A stretch of 64,000 nt of DNA from Tsukamurella spumae (GCF_012396015.1 NZ_JAAXOQ010000003.1:62001-126000), one strand, 5' to 3'; shown: positions 20,381-30,974, counted from the stretch's first letter. Numbers and translations are program-made. The notes: generated by a model from the sequence alone, not told the origin.

Positions 20381-21051
20381 CATTCGTTCTGGTGGTCGAC
20401 GACGAGCCCGCGATCCTGCGGACGCTGCGGATCAACCTCAAGGCCCGCGGGTACGAGGTGGAGACGGCCGCCGACGGGCGCTCCGCGCTGCAGATCGCGC
20501 GCGAGCGCACCCCCGACGTGGTGATCCTCGACCTGGGTCTGCCGGACCTGGACGGGACGGCCGTCCTGGAGAAGCTGCGCGAGTTCTGCACCTCGCCGGT
20601 GATCGTGCTCTCCGCCCGGCACGGCAGCGATGACAAAGTCGAATCGCTGGACATCGGCGCGGACGACTACGTGACCAAGCCCTTCGCGATGGACGAGTTC
20701 CTGGCCCGGGTGCGCGCGCAGGTGCGGCGGACGGGTCTCGTCGACGCGCCCGCGCCCGCGAAGACCGAGGCCTTCGAGGTGAACTTCGAGGCGCGGACGG
20801 TGACCCGCGACGGTTCAGTCGTGCGCCTGACCCCCACCGAGTGGAAGATCGTGGACGTGCTGGTCCGCAACGCCGACCGGCTGGTCTCGCAGCAGACCCT
20901 GCTGCACGAGGTGTGGGGGCCGTCGTACTCGCGCGAGACCAATTACCTGCGGGTGTACATGGCGCAGCTGCGGCGCAAGCTGGAGCCCGACCCCGCGCAC
21001 CCGCGGTACTTCGTCACCGAGCCGGGGATGGGTTACCGGTTCCTCCCGTAG
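20377..21051 (+). CDS. kdpE: Response regulator KdpE (OmpR family)
   Basis: DNA-binding response regulator of 224 residues. The receiver domain has acidic residues in VVDDEPAI, the phospho-acceptor aspartate in VVILDLGLPDLDG and the lysine in DDYVTKPF. A winged helix of OmpR type follows (LTPTEWKIVDVLVRN, YLRVYMAQLRRKLEPDP). Its GTG start lies in the kdpD stop. Its last 38 bases overlap, on the opposite strand, the end of the TetR-like gene that follows. Confidence 0.97.
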   Translation: MTFVLVVDDEPAILRTLRINLKARGYEVETAADGRSALQIARERTPDVVILDLGLPDLDGTAVLEKLREFCTSPVIVLSARHGSDDKVESLDIGADDYVTKPFAMDEFLARVRAQVRRTGLVDAPAPAKTEAFEVNFEARTVTRDGSVVRLTPTEWKIVDVLVRNADRLVSQQTLLHEVWGPSYSRETNYLRVYMAQLRRKLEPDPAHPRYFVTEPGMGYRFLP

Positions 21052-22039
21052 CGCCCGGACGGCCCCGGTTCGGGAGCGCCGCGTACCTCCCGCCGGGCAC
21101 GACGGTGCTCCTGCCGCGCGACTCTCGGATTCTGTCCGGAACGGACATGACGGTGCCCAGGACCTCGAACGCGCGAGCGCGGGCCGCAGCCAGGGCGGCC
21201 TCGGCGGACGAGGCGGCGGTCCGGCCGTCGCCGTGTGCAGCGCGGCGATGGGCTGTGCCGAGCTCGCCGACCAGCGGCTCGAGTTCTCGCGCGACTGCGC
21301 TGAAGGCGGCCGCCGCGGCAGTTCCCCCGGTCGCGTCGAGGCCGAAGACGCGGGCGATGGTTCGGCCCAGCGAGTCCGCCCACGTCGCCTCCGCGAGTGC
21401 GAGCCACGCCGCGATCTCCCGCCGGTCCTCCCGCAGGGCGAGGATCCAGGAGGACTTCGCCGCCCACCCGGTCGCGACGAGGTGGCCGGTGAGCACGGTG
21501 TGCAGGTCGTGGAGGAGGTCGCGGAGGGCGATCGGTTCCGGCGAGACATAGGCGAGATCGCCGAGCGGATCGTCGATGCCGGCGTCGGTGAAGAACGCTG
21601 CATCCGGCCACGTGTCGTCGGAGCGCCCGTCCTCGCAGGCGCATCCGGCGGGACGATCGCGCGGATCGCGCTCCGGCACGCCGTCCTCGCAACGGCAGTC
21701 GTCGGTGATGGCGGACGCCGCCTCGGCCGCGGGGCCGATCGGCCACACGGGCCCCTCGGTGCGACGCGGACGCGGGGCGAGGACGGCGCGCACGGCGTCG
21801 GCGGGCTCCGGCAACCACCACGGCGTGCCGAACAGCAGCCGCGCGGTGCCGCCGTACTTGCGCCGCAAGGTCCGCTCGGACACGCGCTCCCCGCTCGGAA
21901 GGCGCAGGCGGCGCGCGACCTCCGTCAGGGTCGCGCGATCCAGTCCCTCCACCGCGACCAGCTCCAGCGCAACGCGGACCGCCGCCTCGTGCAGCACCCG
22001 ATCGCGGATCGGCATCGACCGCTCCTGGAAGTTGTGCAT
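21014..22039 (-). CDS. TetR-like regulator with a cysteine-pair insert
   Basis: Protein of 341 residues starting at ATG 22039 with GGGGGGAG upstream. Residues 12-70 form a TetR-type helix-turn-helix (RDRVLHEAAVRVALELVAVE, LTEVARRLRLP, ERTLRRKYGG). The long C-terminal half is mainly helical and I do not recognise its ligand domain. Two similar cysteine motifs occur at residues 114-120 (DCRCEDG) and 132-138 (GCACEDG), a possible metal or redox site. The last 40 residues are low-complexity and read through one copy of the TGTCCG palindrome into the antisense of kdpE, suggesting a displaced stop codon. Confidence 0.7.
   Translation of the reverse strand: MHNFQERSMPIRDRVLHEAAVRVALELVAVEGLDRATLTEVARRLRLPSGERVSERTLRRKYGGTARLLFGTPWWLPEPADAVRAVLAPRPRRTEGPVWPIGPAAEAASAITDDCRCEDGVPERDPRDRPAGCACEDGRSDDTWPDAAFFTDAGIDDPLGDLAYVSPEPIALRDLLHDLHTVLTGHLVATGWAAKSSWILALREDRREIAAWLALAEATWADSLGRTIARVFGLDATGGTAAAAAFSAVARELEPLVGELGTAHRRAAHGDGRTAASSAEAALAAARARAFEVLGTVMSVPDRIRESRGRSTVVPGGRYAALPNRGRPGATGGTGNPSPAR
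21122..21147. repeat. TGTCCG palindrome, copy 1
   Basis: CTCTCGGATTC followed by the perfect 6-3-6 palindrome TGTCCG-GAA-CGGACA (21133-21147). Apart from the three central bases, the 26-base unit matches the left arm of the pair at 22198-22256. It lies inside the 3' end of the TetR-like gene. Confidence 0.7.
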
Positions 22040-22197
22040 GGCTCCCCCCGAAGTCCGCGTGTTCCCGCCGTCGACGCTACGACGAAGAGCCGCCGACCGG
22101 ACGAGGACCGGGAAATCCGCGGCCGGCGACGCGGGTCCGGTTCGGGTACGGGGCGGTGCGAGCGCTCGCGCAGGTGCTGTGCATTGCACCGACTTCT

Positions 22198-22256
22198 GGC
22201 TCTCGGATTCTGTCCGTTGCGGACACTCCGTCCGAAACGGACAGAATCCGAGAGCC
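22198..22256. repeat. TGTCCG palindromes, copies 2 and 3, in a 20-bp inverted repeat
   Basis: Arms 22198-22217 and 22237-22256 are perfect reverse complements (20/20) around a 19-base loop. Each side also holds its own operator-like palindrome: TGTCCG-TTG-CGGACA at 22211-22225 and CGTCCG-AAA-CGGACA at 22229-22243. The element occupies the gap between the TetR-like gene and the decarboxylase gene. It could act as a bidirectional terminator, a pair of operators or a dispersed repeat; the third copy at the other end of the TetR-like gene argues against a simple terminator. Confidence 0.7.
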
Positions 22257-22311
22257 CGATGAACGAGAACGACACATCCACCTTGACACGATTCCCAGCG
22301 GCCGGAAAGGG

Positions 22312-24532
<2,221 letters not shown>

Positions 24533-24536
<4 letters not shown>

Positions 24537-24964
24537 TTGACCACCTTCATCGTCATCCGGGAGTCGACGCGCACGATGGCCGGATCGCCCATCAGGTGCG
24601 TGGTGACCCACCGCTCGTACGCGTCGAGATCGGCGACGCGGACGCGGATCACGTAGTCGGGGAGGCCGAACATGCGGCGCACCTCGATCACCTCGTCGAA
24701 CGAGGCGATCCGCTCCTCGAAGGCCTCGACGGAGGCGCGGTCGTTCGCGGAGAGGTCCGCGTGGATGAGCACCTCGAAGCCGCGGCCGAGGGCGGCCGGG
24801 TCGAGGACGGCGGTGTACCCGGTGATCACGCCGTCGGCCTCGAGCCGTCGCACGCGGCGCAGGCAGGGCGCGGGCGTGAGGCCGACGCGCTGGGCGAGTT
24901 CCTGGTTGGTGAGCCGGCCGTCCCGCACCAACTCGTCGATGATTGCTCGATCGAGTGCATCCAC
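24533..24964 (-). CDS. Lrp/AsnC family transcriptional regulator
   Basis: A 143-residue regulator with an N-terminal helix-turn-helix (LDRAIIDELVRDGRLTNQEL, AQRVGLTPAPCLRRVRRLE) and a C-terminal RAM ligand-binding domain (GFEVLIHADLSANDRASVEA, EVRRMFGLPDYVIRVRVADL). Usually binds an amino acid and forms octamers. GTG 24964 starts the conserved part. It leads the kinase/PLP-enzyme operon and faces azlC across an 82-base AT-richer gap, so it plausibly controls both directions. Confidence 0.88.
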
Positions 24965-25046
24965 ATCCGAGATATTGCCATACCTGCCACCAGTCAGCCC
25001 ATGTACGCAAGCACATTGCGCACGAAGCGAAATAGAATTGTCCACC

Positions 25047-25706
25047 ATGGGAGTTCCGTCGAAAGTCGCCGTCGTGCAGCTGGGCCTGTTCGTCCTCGGG
25101 CTCGGCCTGGGCGTTGTGGTCACCGGGAGCGGGCTGCCGTGGTGGATCGCGCCGGTGCTGTCGATGGCGGTGTACGCGGGCTCGGTCGAGTTCCTGCTCG
25201 CCGGCCTGCTCGCGGCGTCGACGCCGCTCGCCGCGATCGCGGCCACCACCTTCCTGGTCAACTCGCGACACCTGTTCTACGGCCTGACCTTTCCGCTCGC
25301 GCGGATCCGCAGCCGGCTCGGCCGCGCGTACGGCGTCTACGCCCTCACGGACGAGGCCTACGCGCTGGTGAGCACGGCACCGTCGGCCACGATGACCGGG
25401 CCGATGATCCTGCGCACCCAGGTGGGCCTGCACGTCGCGTGGGTGAGCGGCTCGCTGGTGGGCGGGCTCGCGGGCGGCGCCTTCCTGCGCGACGTGCCGG
25501 GGGTCGACTTCGTCCTCACCGCCCTGTTCATCGTGCTGGCGCTGGACGCGCACCCCGACCGCACCACCGCCGCCCTCGCGCTGGGCGCCTGCGCCGTCGC
25601 GCTGGTCGCGGCGCCCGGCGCGATGCTGCTCGTGGCGATGGGCGGATTCGCGGGCCTGCTGGTGGTGCGGCACGTCGTGGCCCGGCGGGAGGCCGCGCAT
25701 GCCTAG
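25047..25706 (+). CDS. azlC: AzlC family branched-chain amino acid exporter, large subunit
   Basis: Membrane protein of 219 residues with about seven helices. The family hallmark is LVNSRHLFYGLTFP near residue 75, preceded by MAVYAGSVEFLLAGLL. AzlC and AzlD together export branched-chain amino acids or analogues. ATG 25047 lies eight bases after TAGAAT (25033-25038) without a ribosome site. azlD overlaps its 3' end. Confidence 0.88.
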   Translation: MGVPSKVAVVQLGLFVLGLGLGVVVTGSGLPWWIAPVLSMAVYAGSVEFLLAGLLAASTPLAAIAATTFLVNSRHLFYGLTFPLARIRSRLGRAYGVYALTDEAYALVSTAPSATMTGPMILRTQVGLHVAWVSGSLVGGLAGGAFLRDVPGVDFVLTALFIVLALDAHPDRTTAALALGACAVALVAAPGAMLLVAMGGFAGLLVVRHVVARREAAHA

Positions 25707-26025
25707 CACCGGATACCTGCTGACGGGCATCGCCATCGCCGCGGTGGTGACCGTCGCGCTGCGGCTCGCGCCCTTCGGGCTGGCGACGGTGCTGCGCGAC
25801 TCGCCGCTGCTCGCCGACTTCGGGAAGTGGATGCCCGCGGGGGCGGTGGTGGTGCTGGCCGTGTACTGCATGGCGCAGGTGGACTATTCGGCACCGGCGC
25901 ACGGCCTGCCGCAGATCGCGGGCGTCGCGGCGACGGTGCTCACCCACCTGTGGCGGCGCAATGCGGTGCTCAGCATCGTGGCGGGCACCGCGGTGTGCGT
26001 GGCACTGAGCTACGCGCTGACGTGA
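25699..26025 (+). CDS. azlD: AzlD family branched-chain amino acid exporter, small subunit
   Basis: A 108-residue, four-helix membrane protein (YLLTGIAIAAVVTVALRLAP, WMPAGAVVVLAVYCMAQ, AVLSIVAGTAVCVALSYAL). Its ATG lies inside the azlC reading frame with an 8-base overlap, the usual arrangement for this two-subunit exporter. It is followed 15 bases later by an alpha/beta hydrolase gene. Confidence 0.87.
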   Translation: MPSTGYLLTGIAIAAVVTVALRLAPFGLATVLRDSPLLADFGKWMPAGAVVVLAVYCMAQVDYSAPAHGLPQIAGVAATVLTHLWRRNAVLSIVAGTAVCVALSYALT

Positions 26026-26040
26026 TGGCAGCATGAGGTG

Positions 26041-26784
26041 ATGCGACACGCCATCATCGACGCCGGGGACGTGCGCCTGCGGGTCCAGCACCACCGGGCG
26101 CCGGCACCGTCGGGCCCGCCGGTGCTGCTGATCCACGGCATGGCCGCCGACCACCGGACCTGGCGACGCACCGTGCGGGCCCTGCTCGCGGCGGGCCGCG
26201 ACACCGTGACCTACGACCAGCGCGGCCACGGCCGGAGCGACCACTCCGCCGAGTACCTGCTCGACGAGCTCGCGGCCGACGCCGCCAGGGTCGCCGAGCA
26301 CGCCGGGCTGGGCCGGTTCGACGTGGTGGGCCACTCCCTCGGGGGCCAGGCCGCACTGCGGCTCGCGTGGCGCCTGCCCGACGGTGTCCGCCGCCTCGTC
26401 CTCGAGGAGATGCCGCCGGTCGCGCTCGAAGCGGAGCAGGTGGCGGAGTCGATGGATCTTCCGCTGACGGCGCGACGGGTGTGGTTGGGGCTCAAGCAGA
26501 TCGCGCTGACGCCCGGCGCGCTCACCCGGTTCGACAAGTCCATGATGGATTCCGTCTCACCGCAGTTCCAGCCGGATCCGGTGTGGTGGGAGCGGCTGTC
26601 CGCGACCTCGCAGGCGGCCCTGGTGATCTCGGGCGGCCCCGGCGACTTCCTGCGACCCGAGTACCTGCGGCTGGTCGCCGACGCCCTGCCGCACGGCACG
26701 TACACCGAGTTGCGCGGCGGGCACACCGTGCACCGGGAGGCCCCCGGCGCGTTCGAGCGCGCGGTCCTGGACTTCCTCCGCTAG
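26041..26784 (+). CDS. Alpha/beta hydrolase
   Basis: Soluble alpha/beta-hydrolase-fold enzyme of 247 residues. HGMAADHRTWRR supplies the oxyanion region, FDVVGHSLGGQAALRLA holds the nucleophile serine, and the catalytic histidine is in LRGGHTVHREAPGAF. The acid is probably the aspartate in ISGGPGDFLRPEY. Substrate unknown. ATG 26041 is six bases downstream of CAGCAT, a leaderless layout; GTG 26038 is also in frame. It follows azlD closely and may be co-transcribed. Confidence 0.8.
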   Translation: MRHAIIDAGDVRLRVQHHRAPAPSGPPVLLIHGMAADHRTWRRTVRALLAAGRDTVTYDQRGHGRSDHSAEYLLDELAADAARVAEHAGLGRFDVVGHSLGGQAALRLAWRLPDGVRRLVLEEMPPVALEAEQVAESMDLPLTARRVWLGLKQIALTPGALTRFDKSMMDSVSPQFQPDPVWWERLSATSQAALVISGGPGDFLRPEYLRLVADALPHGTYTELRGGHTVHREAPGAFERAVLDFLR

Positions 26785-26792
26785 CGGGACGA

Positions 26793-26828
26793 CGACGCCC
26801 GCCCCACCGTGCGGCGGAGCGGGCGTCG
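26793..26828. terminator. Bidirectional terminator hairpin
   Basis: Ten-base stem CGACGCCCGC (26793-26802) with its complement at 26819-26828 and a 16-base GC-rich loop, between the converging hydrolase and membrane-protein genes. No U-tract, as is usual in actinobacteria. Confidence 0.6.
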
Positions 26829-26851
26829 CGATACAGCGAGATCCCGTGTGA

Positions 26852-27760
26852 CTACGGGGTGAGCGGAGCCACCTGGCCGCCGGAGAGGCGACGGTAGGCG
26901 TAGATGTTCACGAGGGCACCCAGCGGGCCCGTGACGAGCATGCCCACGTAGCAGACGATCGCGCCGGCCCCGGCGACGAGCCCGGCGAGCAGCGTGGTGA
27001 GGATCGACGGCCCGGCGTTGTTCTTGACCGTCTCGAAGCTCGCCTTGAGCGCATCGACGCCGGAGACGTTCTTGTCGACCGCGAAGTACACCGAGTAGGC
27101 GAACAGGAACGCCGCGACGATGCCCGGGACGATGCACAGCACGTAGCCGACGCCCACCGCGAGGGAGACGAGGATCGCCGTCACCGCGGCGCCACCGAGG
27201 TTGCGCGGCTGGAAGAACGAACCGATCGCGACCTCCCGCCCGTCGGCGATGTCCAGCAGGCCGGACGAGTACGAGGCCTGGATGACCAGGCCCAGGAACA
27301 CGAAGACGACAAGGCCGATGACGGCCACGACCCAGGTCATCGCCGTGGCGGTGGCGGTCGTCTGGGTCGACACCCCGTAGGAGGTGCTACCCGTGACGGT
27401 GGTGACGTTCTCGAAGGTGCCCGACAGCAGGAAGCCGAAGAGGCCGCCGAGGACACCCATGACGAGTGCGTAGACGAGCATCGGGACGATCAGCGCGACG
27501 GCGTTCTTGCTGAACTTGTTCCACGCCCAGGAGAACGCGTCACCGACGTTGAAGGGCGGCTGGCCGCCGGGCTGCGGCGCACCGAAACCGCCGGGCGGAG
27601 GCGGGAATCCGCCCTGCGGCGGGGGCGGGAAGCCGCCGGCGGGCGGCGGGTACCCGCCCTGGCCGTAACCGGGCTGGGGCTGCTGCGGGTATCCACCCTG
27701 GTTCGGGTCCTGCGGGTAGCCACCCTGGTCGTCACCAGGGTTGTTCGGCGGCTGCGTCAT
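26852..27760 (-). CDS. Membrane protein with Pro/Gly/Gln-rich N terminus
   Basis: A 302-residue integral membrane protein. Residues 1-75 are a cytoplasmic low-complexity tail of YPQQP, GGYPP and GGFPPPP repeats; the remainder has about six helices (VALIVPMLVYALVMGVLGGL, WVVAVIGLVVFVFLGLVIQA, LVSLAVGVGYVLCIVPGIVA, LLAGLVAGAGAIVCYVGMLV). AGGAG lies just upstream of the ATG. Such proteins are common in mycolata; I cannot assign a function. Confidence 0.75.
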   Translation of the reverse strand: MTQPPNNPGDDQGGYPQDPNQGGYPQQPQPGYGQGGYPPPAGGFPPPPQGGFPPPPGGFGAPQPGGQPPFNVGDAFSWAWNKFSKNAVALIVPMLVYALVMGVLGGLFGFLLSGTFENVTTVTGSTSYGVSTQTTATATAMTWVVAVIGLVVFVFLGLVIQASYSSGLLDIADGREVAIGSFFQPRNLGGAAVTAILVSLAVGVGYVLCIVPGIVAAFLFAYSVYFAVDKNVSGVDALKASFETVKNNAGPSILTTLLAGLVAGAGAIVCYVGMLVTGPLGALVNIYAYRRLSGGQVAPLTP

Positions 27761-27836
27761 GGGTCTCCTCCGGGTCGCTAACGGGCGATCCCGGCAAACC
27801 TACCAATCGGCGATGACGCGCACCACCGGCTCACCC

Positions 27837-28601
27837 TCAGCCGCCGCTCGCCTCCCGCTTGGCCTTCCGCAACGCGAACTCCTGCTGCTCGAGACGCAGC
27901 GCCTCGTCGGGGGCGGGCGCTCCGCCGCCGAGACGGGCCGGCACCCAGTCTTCACCTGCCGGAGCGGGGAATCCGCGCTGCGCGCGCTCGAGCGCATCGC
28001 CCATGGCGGACCGCAGGCGGGTGGTGAGAACGTCGGGGGTGGCACCGTCGGGCAGAAGGGGCGCGCCGACCTCCACGACGACCGGGAAGCGGTGCCGGCC
28101 GGCGCGGCGCTGCGTGCCCTTCGACCAGATGCGCTGGGTGCCCCACACGATGACGGGGACGATGGGCACGTCGGCCTCGATGGACATGCGCGCGGCGCCG
28201 GACTTGAACTCCTTGAGTTCGAAGCTGCGGCTGATGGTGGCCTCGGGATAGACGATCACGGCCTCGCCGGATTCGAGCGCGGTGACGGCCTCGTGGTAGC
28301 TCTCGGCGCCGTGCTCCCGGTCGACGCCGATCGCGCCGCAGTGCTTGATCAGGAAGGCCATGATCTTGATCTTCTTGAGCTCGGCCTTGAGCATGTACCG
28401 CGGCCATCGGCCGGCGCGCTTGACGGCGATGCCGGCCTCCAGGAAATCGACGTAGGAGGTGTGGTTGACCGCGAGCAGCACGCCGCCGGACGCCGGGATG
28501 TTCTCGAGCCCGCGGTACTGCACGCGCAGTCCCTGCGTCCCGATGATTCCCTTCGCCAGGAGGAAGACCACCTCATAGACGGGTTCGCGCCGCGCCATCA
28601 C
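27837..28601 (-). CDS. 1-acyl-sn-glycerol-3-phosphate acyltransferase (PlsC-like)
   Basis: Membrane-associated acyltransferase of 254 residues for phospholipid synthesis. The HX4D motif is AVNHTSYVDFLEAG, the second block is AIGVDREHGAES, the glycerol-phosphate-binding block is VIVYPEATISRSFELKEFK, and VPVIVWGTQRIW follows. The family has several substrates and a genome usually carries several paralogues, so phosphatidate synthesis is likely but not certain. Confidence 0.85.
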   Translation of the reverse strand: MMARREPVYEVVFLLAKGIIGTQGLRVQYRGLENIPASGGVLLAVNHTSYVDFLEAGIAVKRAGRWPRYMLKAELKKIKIMAFLIKHCGAIGVDREHGAESYHEAVTALESGEAVIVYPEATISRSFELKEFKSGAARMSIEADVPIVPVIVWGTQRIWSKGTQRRAGRHRFPVVVEVGAPLLPDGATPDVLTTRLRSAMGDALERAQRGFPAPAGEDWVPARLGGGAPAPDEALRLEQQEFALRKAKREASGG

Positions 28602-28661
28602 ACCCCTCGTTTCGCTGCTCTGAGCCCGAGGATACGACGGCGCGGCGCGAGCCGCGGGGAT

Positions 28662-29303
28662 TCAGTACGCCACGGAGAACCGGGTGCGACGGTGCGCGGG
28701 CGCGACGATCTCTTCGACGAGGGCCTTCGCGTAGTCGGCGCCCGAGATCTCGGAGTTGCCGTCGGCATCGGTGAGCAGCAGGTCGCCGCTCGTGCGGTAG
28801 GTGCCGCGCCGCTCCCCCGGGTTGAACGAGCCGTAGCTCGCGGCGGGACTCAGGTAGAACCAGTCGACGTCCTCGACGGTGCGCAGGTAGTCCAGCGCAC
28901 GGTCGTGCTCCTGCGCGATGGGCTTCACCGCGTCGGGGAACGACGGGGTGTCCACCAGCTTCGGGCCGCCCTCGGCGACCAGCAGGCTGCCCGCGCCGCC
29001 GACCACGCCCAGGCGGGCGCCCGACTCGCGCGCTCCCACGACCAGCGCCTCCAGGGAGGTCGGCAGGTCCACGCCCTCGCCCGACGGTGCCGCGGTCGGC
29101 AGGGCCGAGACGATGACGTCCGCGCCCTCGACGGTGCGCGCGACGAACGCCGCGTCCGTCACGTCGCCGGCGGCGGCGATCGCCCCGGCGGGGACCTTGG
29201 CGGTGTCGCGGGCGACGCCGACGACATCGATGCCCCGGCCGATCAGCTCGGCGGTGATGTTCGCGCCCGAGTAGCCGGACGCGCCGAAGACGACGGCCCT
29301 CAT
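28662..29303 (-). CDS. NAD(P)-binding oxidoreductase (NmrA/SDR-like)
   Basis: A 213-residue Rossmann-fold protein. The dinucleotide loop is VVFGASGYSGANI near residue 8 and GVVGGAGSLLV is the central strand; YLSPAASYGSFNPGERRGTY suggests a substrate pocket without the standard SDR YxxxK. Resembles YwnB/NmrA-type reductases. Its ATG overlaps the DoxX stop (ATGA), so the two form an operon facing the HxlR regulator, an arrangement typical of quinone or electrophile stress genes. Confidence 0.8.
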   Translation of the reverse strand: MRAVVFGASGYSGANITAELIGRGIDVVGVARDTAKVPAGAIAAAGDVTDAAFVARTVEGADVIVSALPTAAPSGEGVDLPTSLEALVVGARESGARLGVVGGAGSLLVAEGGPKLVDTPSFPDAVKPIAQEHDRALDYLRTVEDVDWFYLSPAASYGSFNPGERRGTYRTSGDLLLTDADGNSEISGADYAKALVEEIVAPAHRRTRFSVAY

Positions 29304-29731
29304 GCGTTCACCTTCGATCGATTCTTGAACAGGTGGGTGTCGGCGGCGAGCGAGCCGTGCGAGGCGATGCCCACGGCGATCAGGCCGGCGATGAGGGCGA
29401 GCGGCAGCTCGTAGCCGCCGCCGGTCGCGAAGAAGCCGTTGTCCCAGTGCACGAAGATGATCGCGCCGAGCATGTCGATGATCCCGAGCACCGCGACGAT
29501 CGGCACGGCGAGGCCGATGATGAGCGCGGCGCCGCCGACCAGCTCGACGATGCCGGCGAACCATGCGGACAGGGTGGGGAGCGGGACGTCCATCTTGTCG
29601 AAGTTCGCGGCGACGTTGTCGATGCCGTAGGTGACGAACTTCTGCCAGCCGTGCGCGAAGAAGATGACGCCGAGGATCACCCGGGCGATCGTGGAGGCGA
29701 GGCCCTGGCCCCGCTCGAGCTGTGCGGTCAT
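29300..29731 (-). CDS. DoxX family membrane protein
   Basis: A 143-residue protein with four helices (IARVILGVIFFAHGWQKF, WFAGIVELVGGAALIIGLAV, LPLALIAGLIAVGI). The HGWQK motif after helix 1 is typical of DoxX/DoxD relatives, some of which take part in respiratory or redox-stress membrane complexes. ATG 29731 has GGAG eight bases upstream; GTG 29740 is an alternative. It is divergent from the HxlR gene. Confidence 0.85.
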   Translation of the reverse strand: MTAQLERGQGLASTIARVILGVIFFAHGWQKFVTYGIDNVAANFDKMDVPLPTLSAWFAGIVELVGGAALIIGLAVPIVAVLGIIDMLGAIIFVHWDNGFFATGGGYELPLALIAGLIAVGIASHGSLAADTHLFKNRSKVNA

Positions 29732-29753
29732 GTGGACCACTCCGTTCTGATTG

Positions 29754-29765
29754 TTGAAGCTTCAA
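29754..29765. promoter_or_regulatory. 12-bp palindrome, candidate HxlR operator
   Basis: Perfect palindrome TTGAAGCTTCAA in the 102-base gap between doxX and the HxlR-type gene, 23 bases upstream of the doxX start. The position suits repression of the doxX-oxidoreductase operon and autoregulation. Confidence 0.5.
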
Positions 29766-29833
29766 TCTTGCGCTACCATGGAAGCACAAACGATTCGTAA
29801 GCGCAATAGTTCCGTACGTGTTAGGTTCTGCCG

Positions 29834-30169
29834 ATGTCCGAGTTCGACGTCTTCGCGAAGGACTGCCCCTCGCATGCCGTGTTCGCGCACGTCACAGGGC
29901 GGTGGGGCGCCCTCGTCCTGGGCCGCCTGAGCACTGAGCCCCAACGCTTCGGCGAGATCCGCCGGCGCGTGGAGGGGATCAGCGACCGCATGCTCACCCA
30001 AACGCTGCGGTCCCTCGTCGACGACGGGCTGGTCAGCCGGTACTCCGCCGGCACCAATCCGCCGCACACCGAGTACCGGCTCACCCCCGCCGGGATCGAC
30101 GTCGCGGGGGCGGTGCTGCGGCTCGCCTCGGCCGTCGAGACGGCCATGACCTCCACGCAACGGTCCTGA
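29834..30169 (+). CDS. HxlR family transcriptional regulator
   Basis: A 111-residue winged-helix protein of the HxlR family. KDCPSHAVFAHVTGRWGALV carries the single conserved N-terminal cysteine (residue 11) used by redox- or quinone-sensing members, and RRRVEGISDRMLTQTLRSL is the recognition helix. ATG 29834 follows TAGGTT by six bases, so a leaderless mRNA is likely. It faces the doxX-oxidoreductase operon and leads into the dioxygenase gene. Confidence 0.88.
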   Translation: MSEFDVFAKDCPSHAVFAHVTGRWGALVLGRLSTEPQRFGEIRRRVEGISDRMLTQTLRSLVDDGLVSRYSAGTNPPHTEYRLTPAGIDVAGAVLRLASAVETAMTSTQRS

Positions 30170-30197
30170 CGCGCTTCCCCGACCCCGGAGGAATGCC

Positions 30198-30974
30198 ATG
30201 ACCACCACACCCGCTCTGTTCCTCAGCCACGGCGCGCCGCCGCTCGTCGACGACGCGCGGTGGGTCGCGCAGTTGCAACGGCTCGCCGCCGACCTGCCGC
30301 GGCCCGAGCAGATCCTCGTCGTCTCCGCGCACTGGGAGGCGGCCCCGCTCACCGTGGGCGCCACCGATTCCCGGGTCCCGCTCACCTACGACTTCGGCGG
30401 CTTCGCCGAGCGGTACTACCGCACCGTCTACCCCTCCCCCGGCGCGCCGGAGCTGGCGGACCGGATCGCCGCCATGACACCCGACGGCCGGCCCGTGCAC
30501 CGCGACGCGCACCGTCGCCTGGACCACGGCGCGTACGTGCCGCTCACCGTGATGTACCCGGAGGCGGACATCCCCGTCCTGCAGGTCTCGCTCCCCACGC
30601 TCGAGCCGGAGGCGTTGTTCGGGCTGGGCCGACGGTTCGCGGAGCTGCGCGAGGAGGGCGTGCTGATCATCGGCTCCGGGTTCACCACCCACGGCCTGCC
30701 CTTCCTCACCGACCCGAGCGCCGACGCCGTCGCGCCCGGCTGGTCGGTCGAGTTCGACGCGTGGGCGCACGAGCGGTTCGCCGCCGGTGACGTCGACGGG
30801 CTCATGCGCTTCCGCGAGGAGGCGCCGGGAATGCCCTACGCGCACCCGCGAATCGAGCACTTCGCGCCGCTGTTCGTCACGCTCGGCGCGGCGACGGATC
30901 CCGAGGCCGCCCCCGAGGAACCGATCGACGGGTTCTGGATGGGGCTGGCCAAGCGCAGCATCGTCGCGGCCTGA
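30198..30974 (+). CDS. DODA-type extradiol dioxygenase (4,5-DOPA dioxygenase family)
   Basis: Metal-dependent LigB-fold enzyme of 258 residues. Expected iron or zinc ligands are histidines in LFLSHGAPPL (residue about 12), VVSAHWEAAP (about 50) and FTTHGLPFL (about 166), with HRRLDHGAYVPL as the catalytic loop. YgiD relatives cleave catechols such as DOPA. It lies 28 bases after the HxlR regulator, consistent with an aromatic or quinone response. AGGA precedes the ATG. Confidence 0.85.
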   Translation: MTTTPALFLSHGAPPLVDDARWVAQLQRLAADLPRPEQILVVSAHWEAAPLTVGATDSRVPLTYDFGGFAERYYRTVYPSPGAPELADRIAAMTPDGRPVHRDAHRRLDHGAYVPLTVMYPEADIPVLQVSLPTLEPEALFGLGRRFAELREEGVLIIGSGFTTHGLPFLTDPSADAVAPGWSVEFDAWAHERFAAGDVDGLMRFREEAPGMPYAHPRIEHFAPLFVTLGAATDPEAAPEEPIDGFWMGLAKRSIVAA

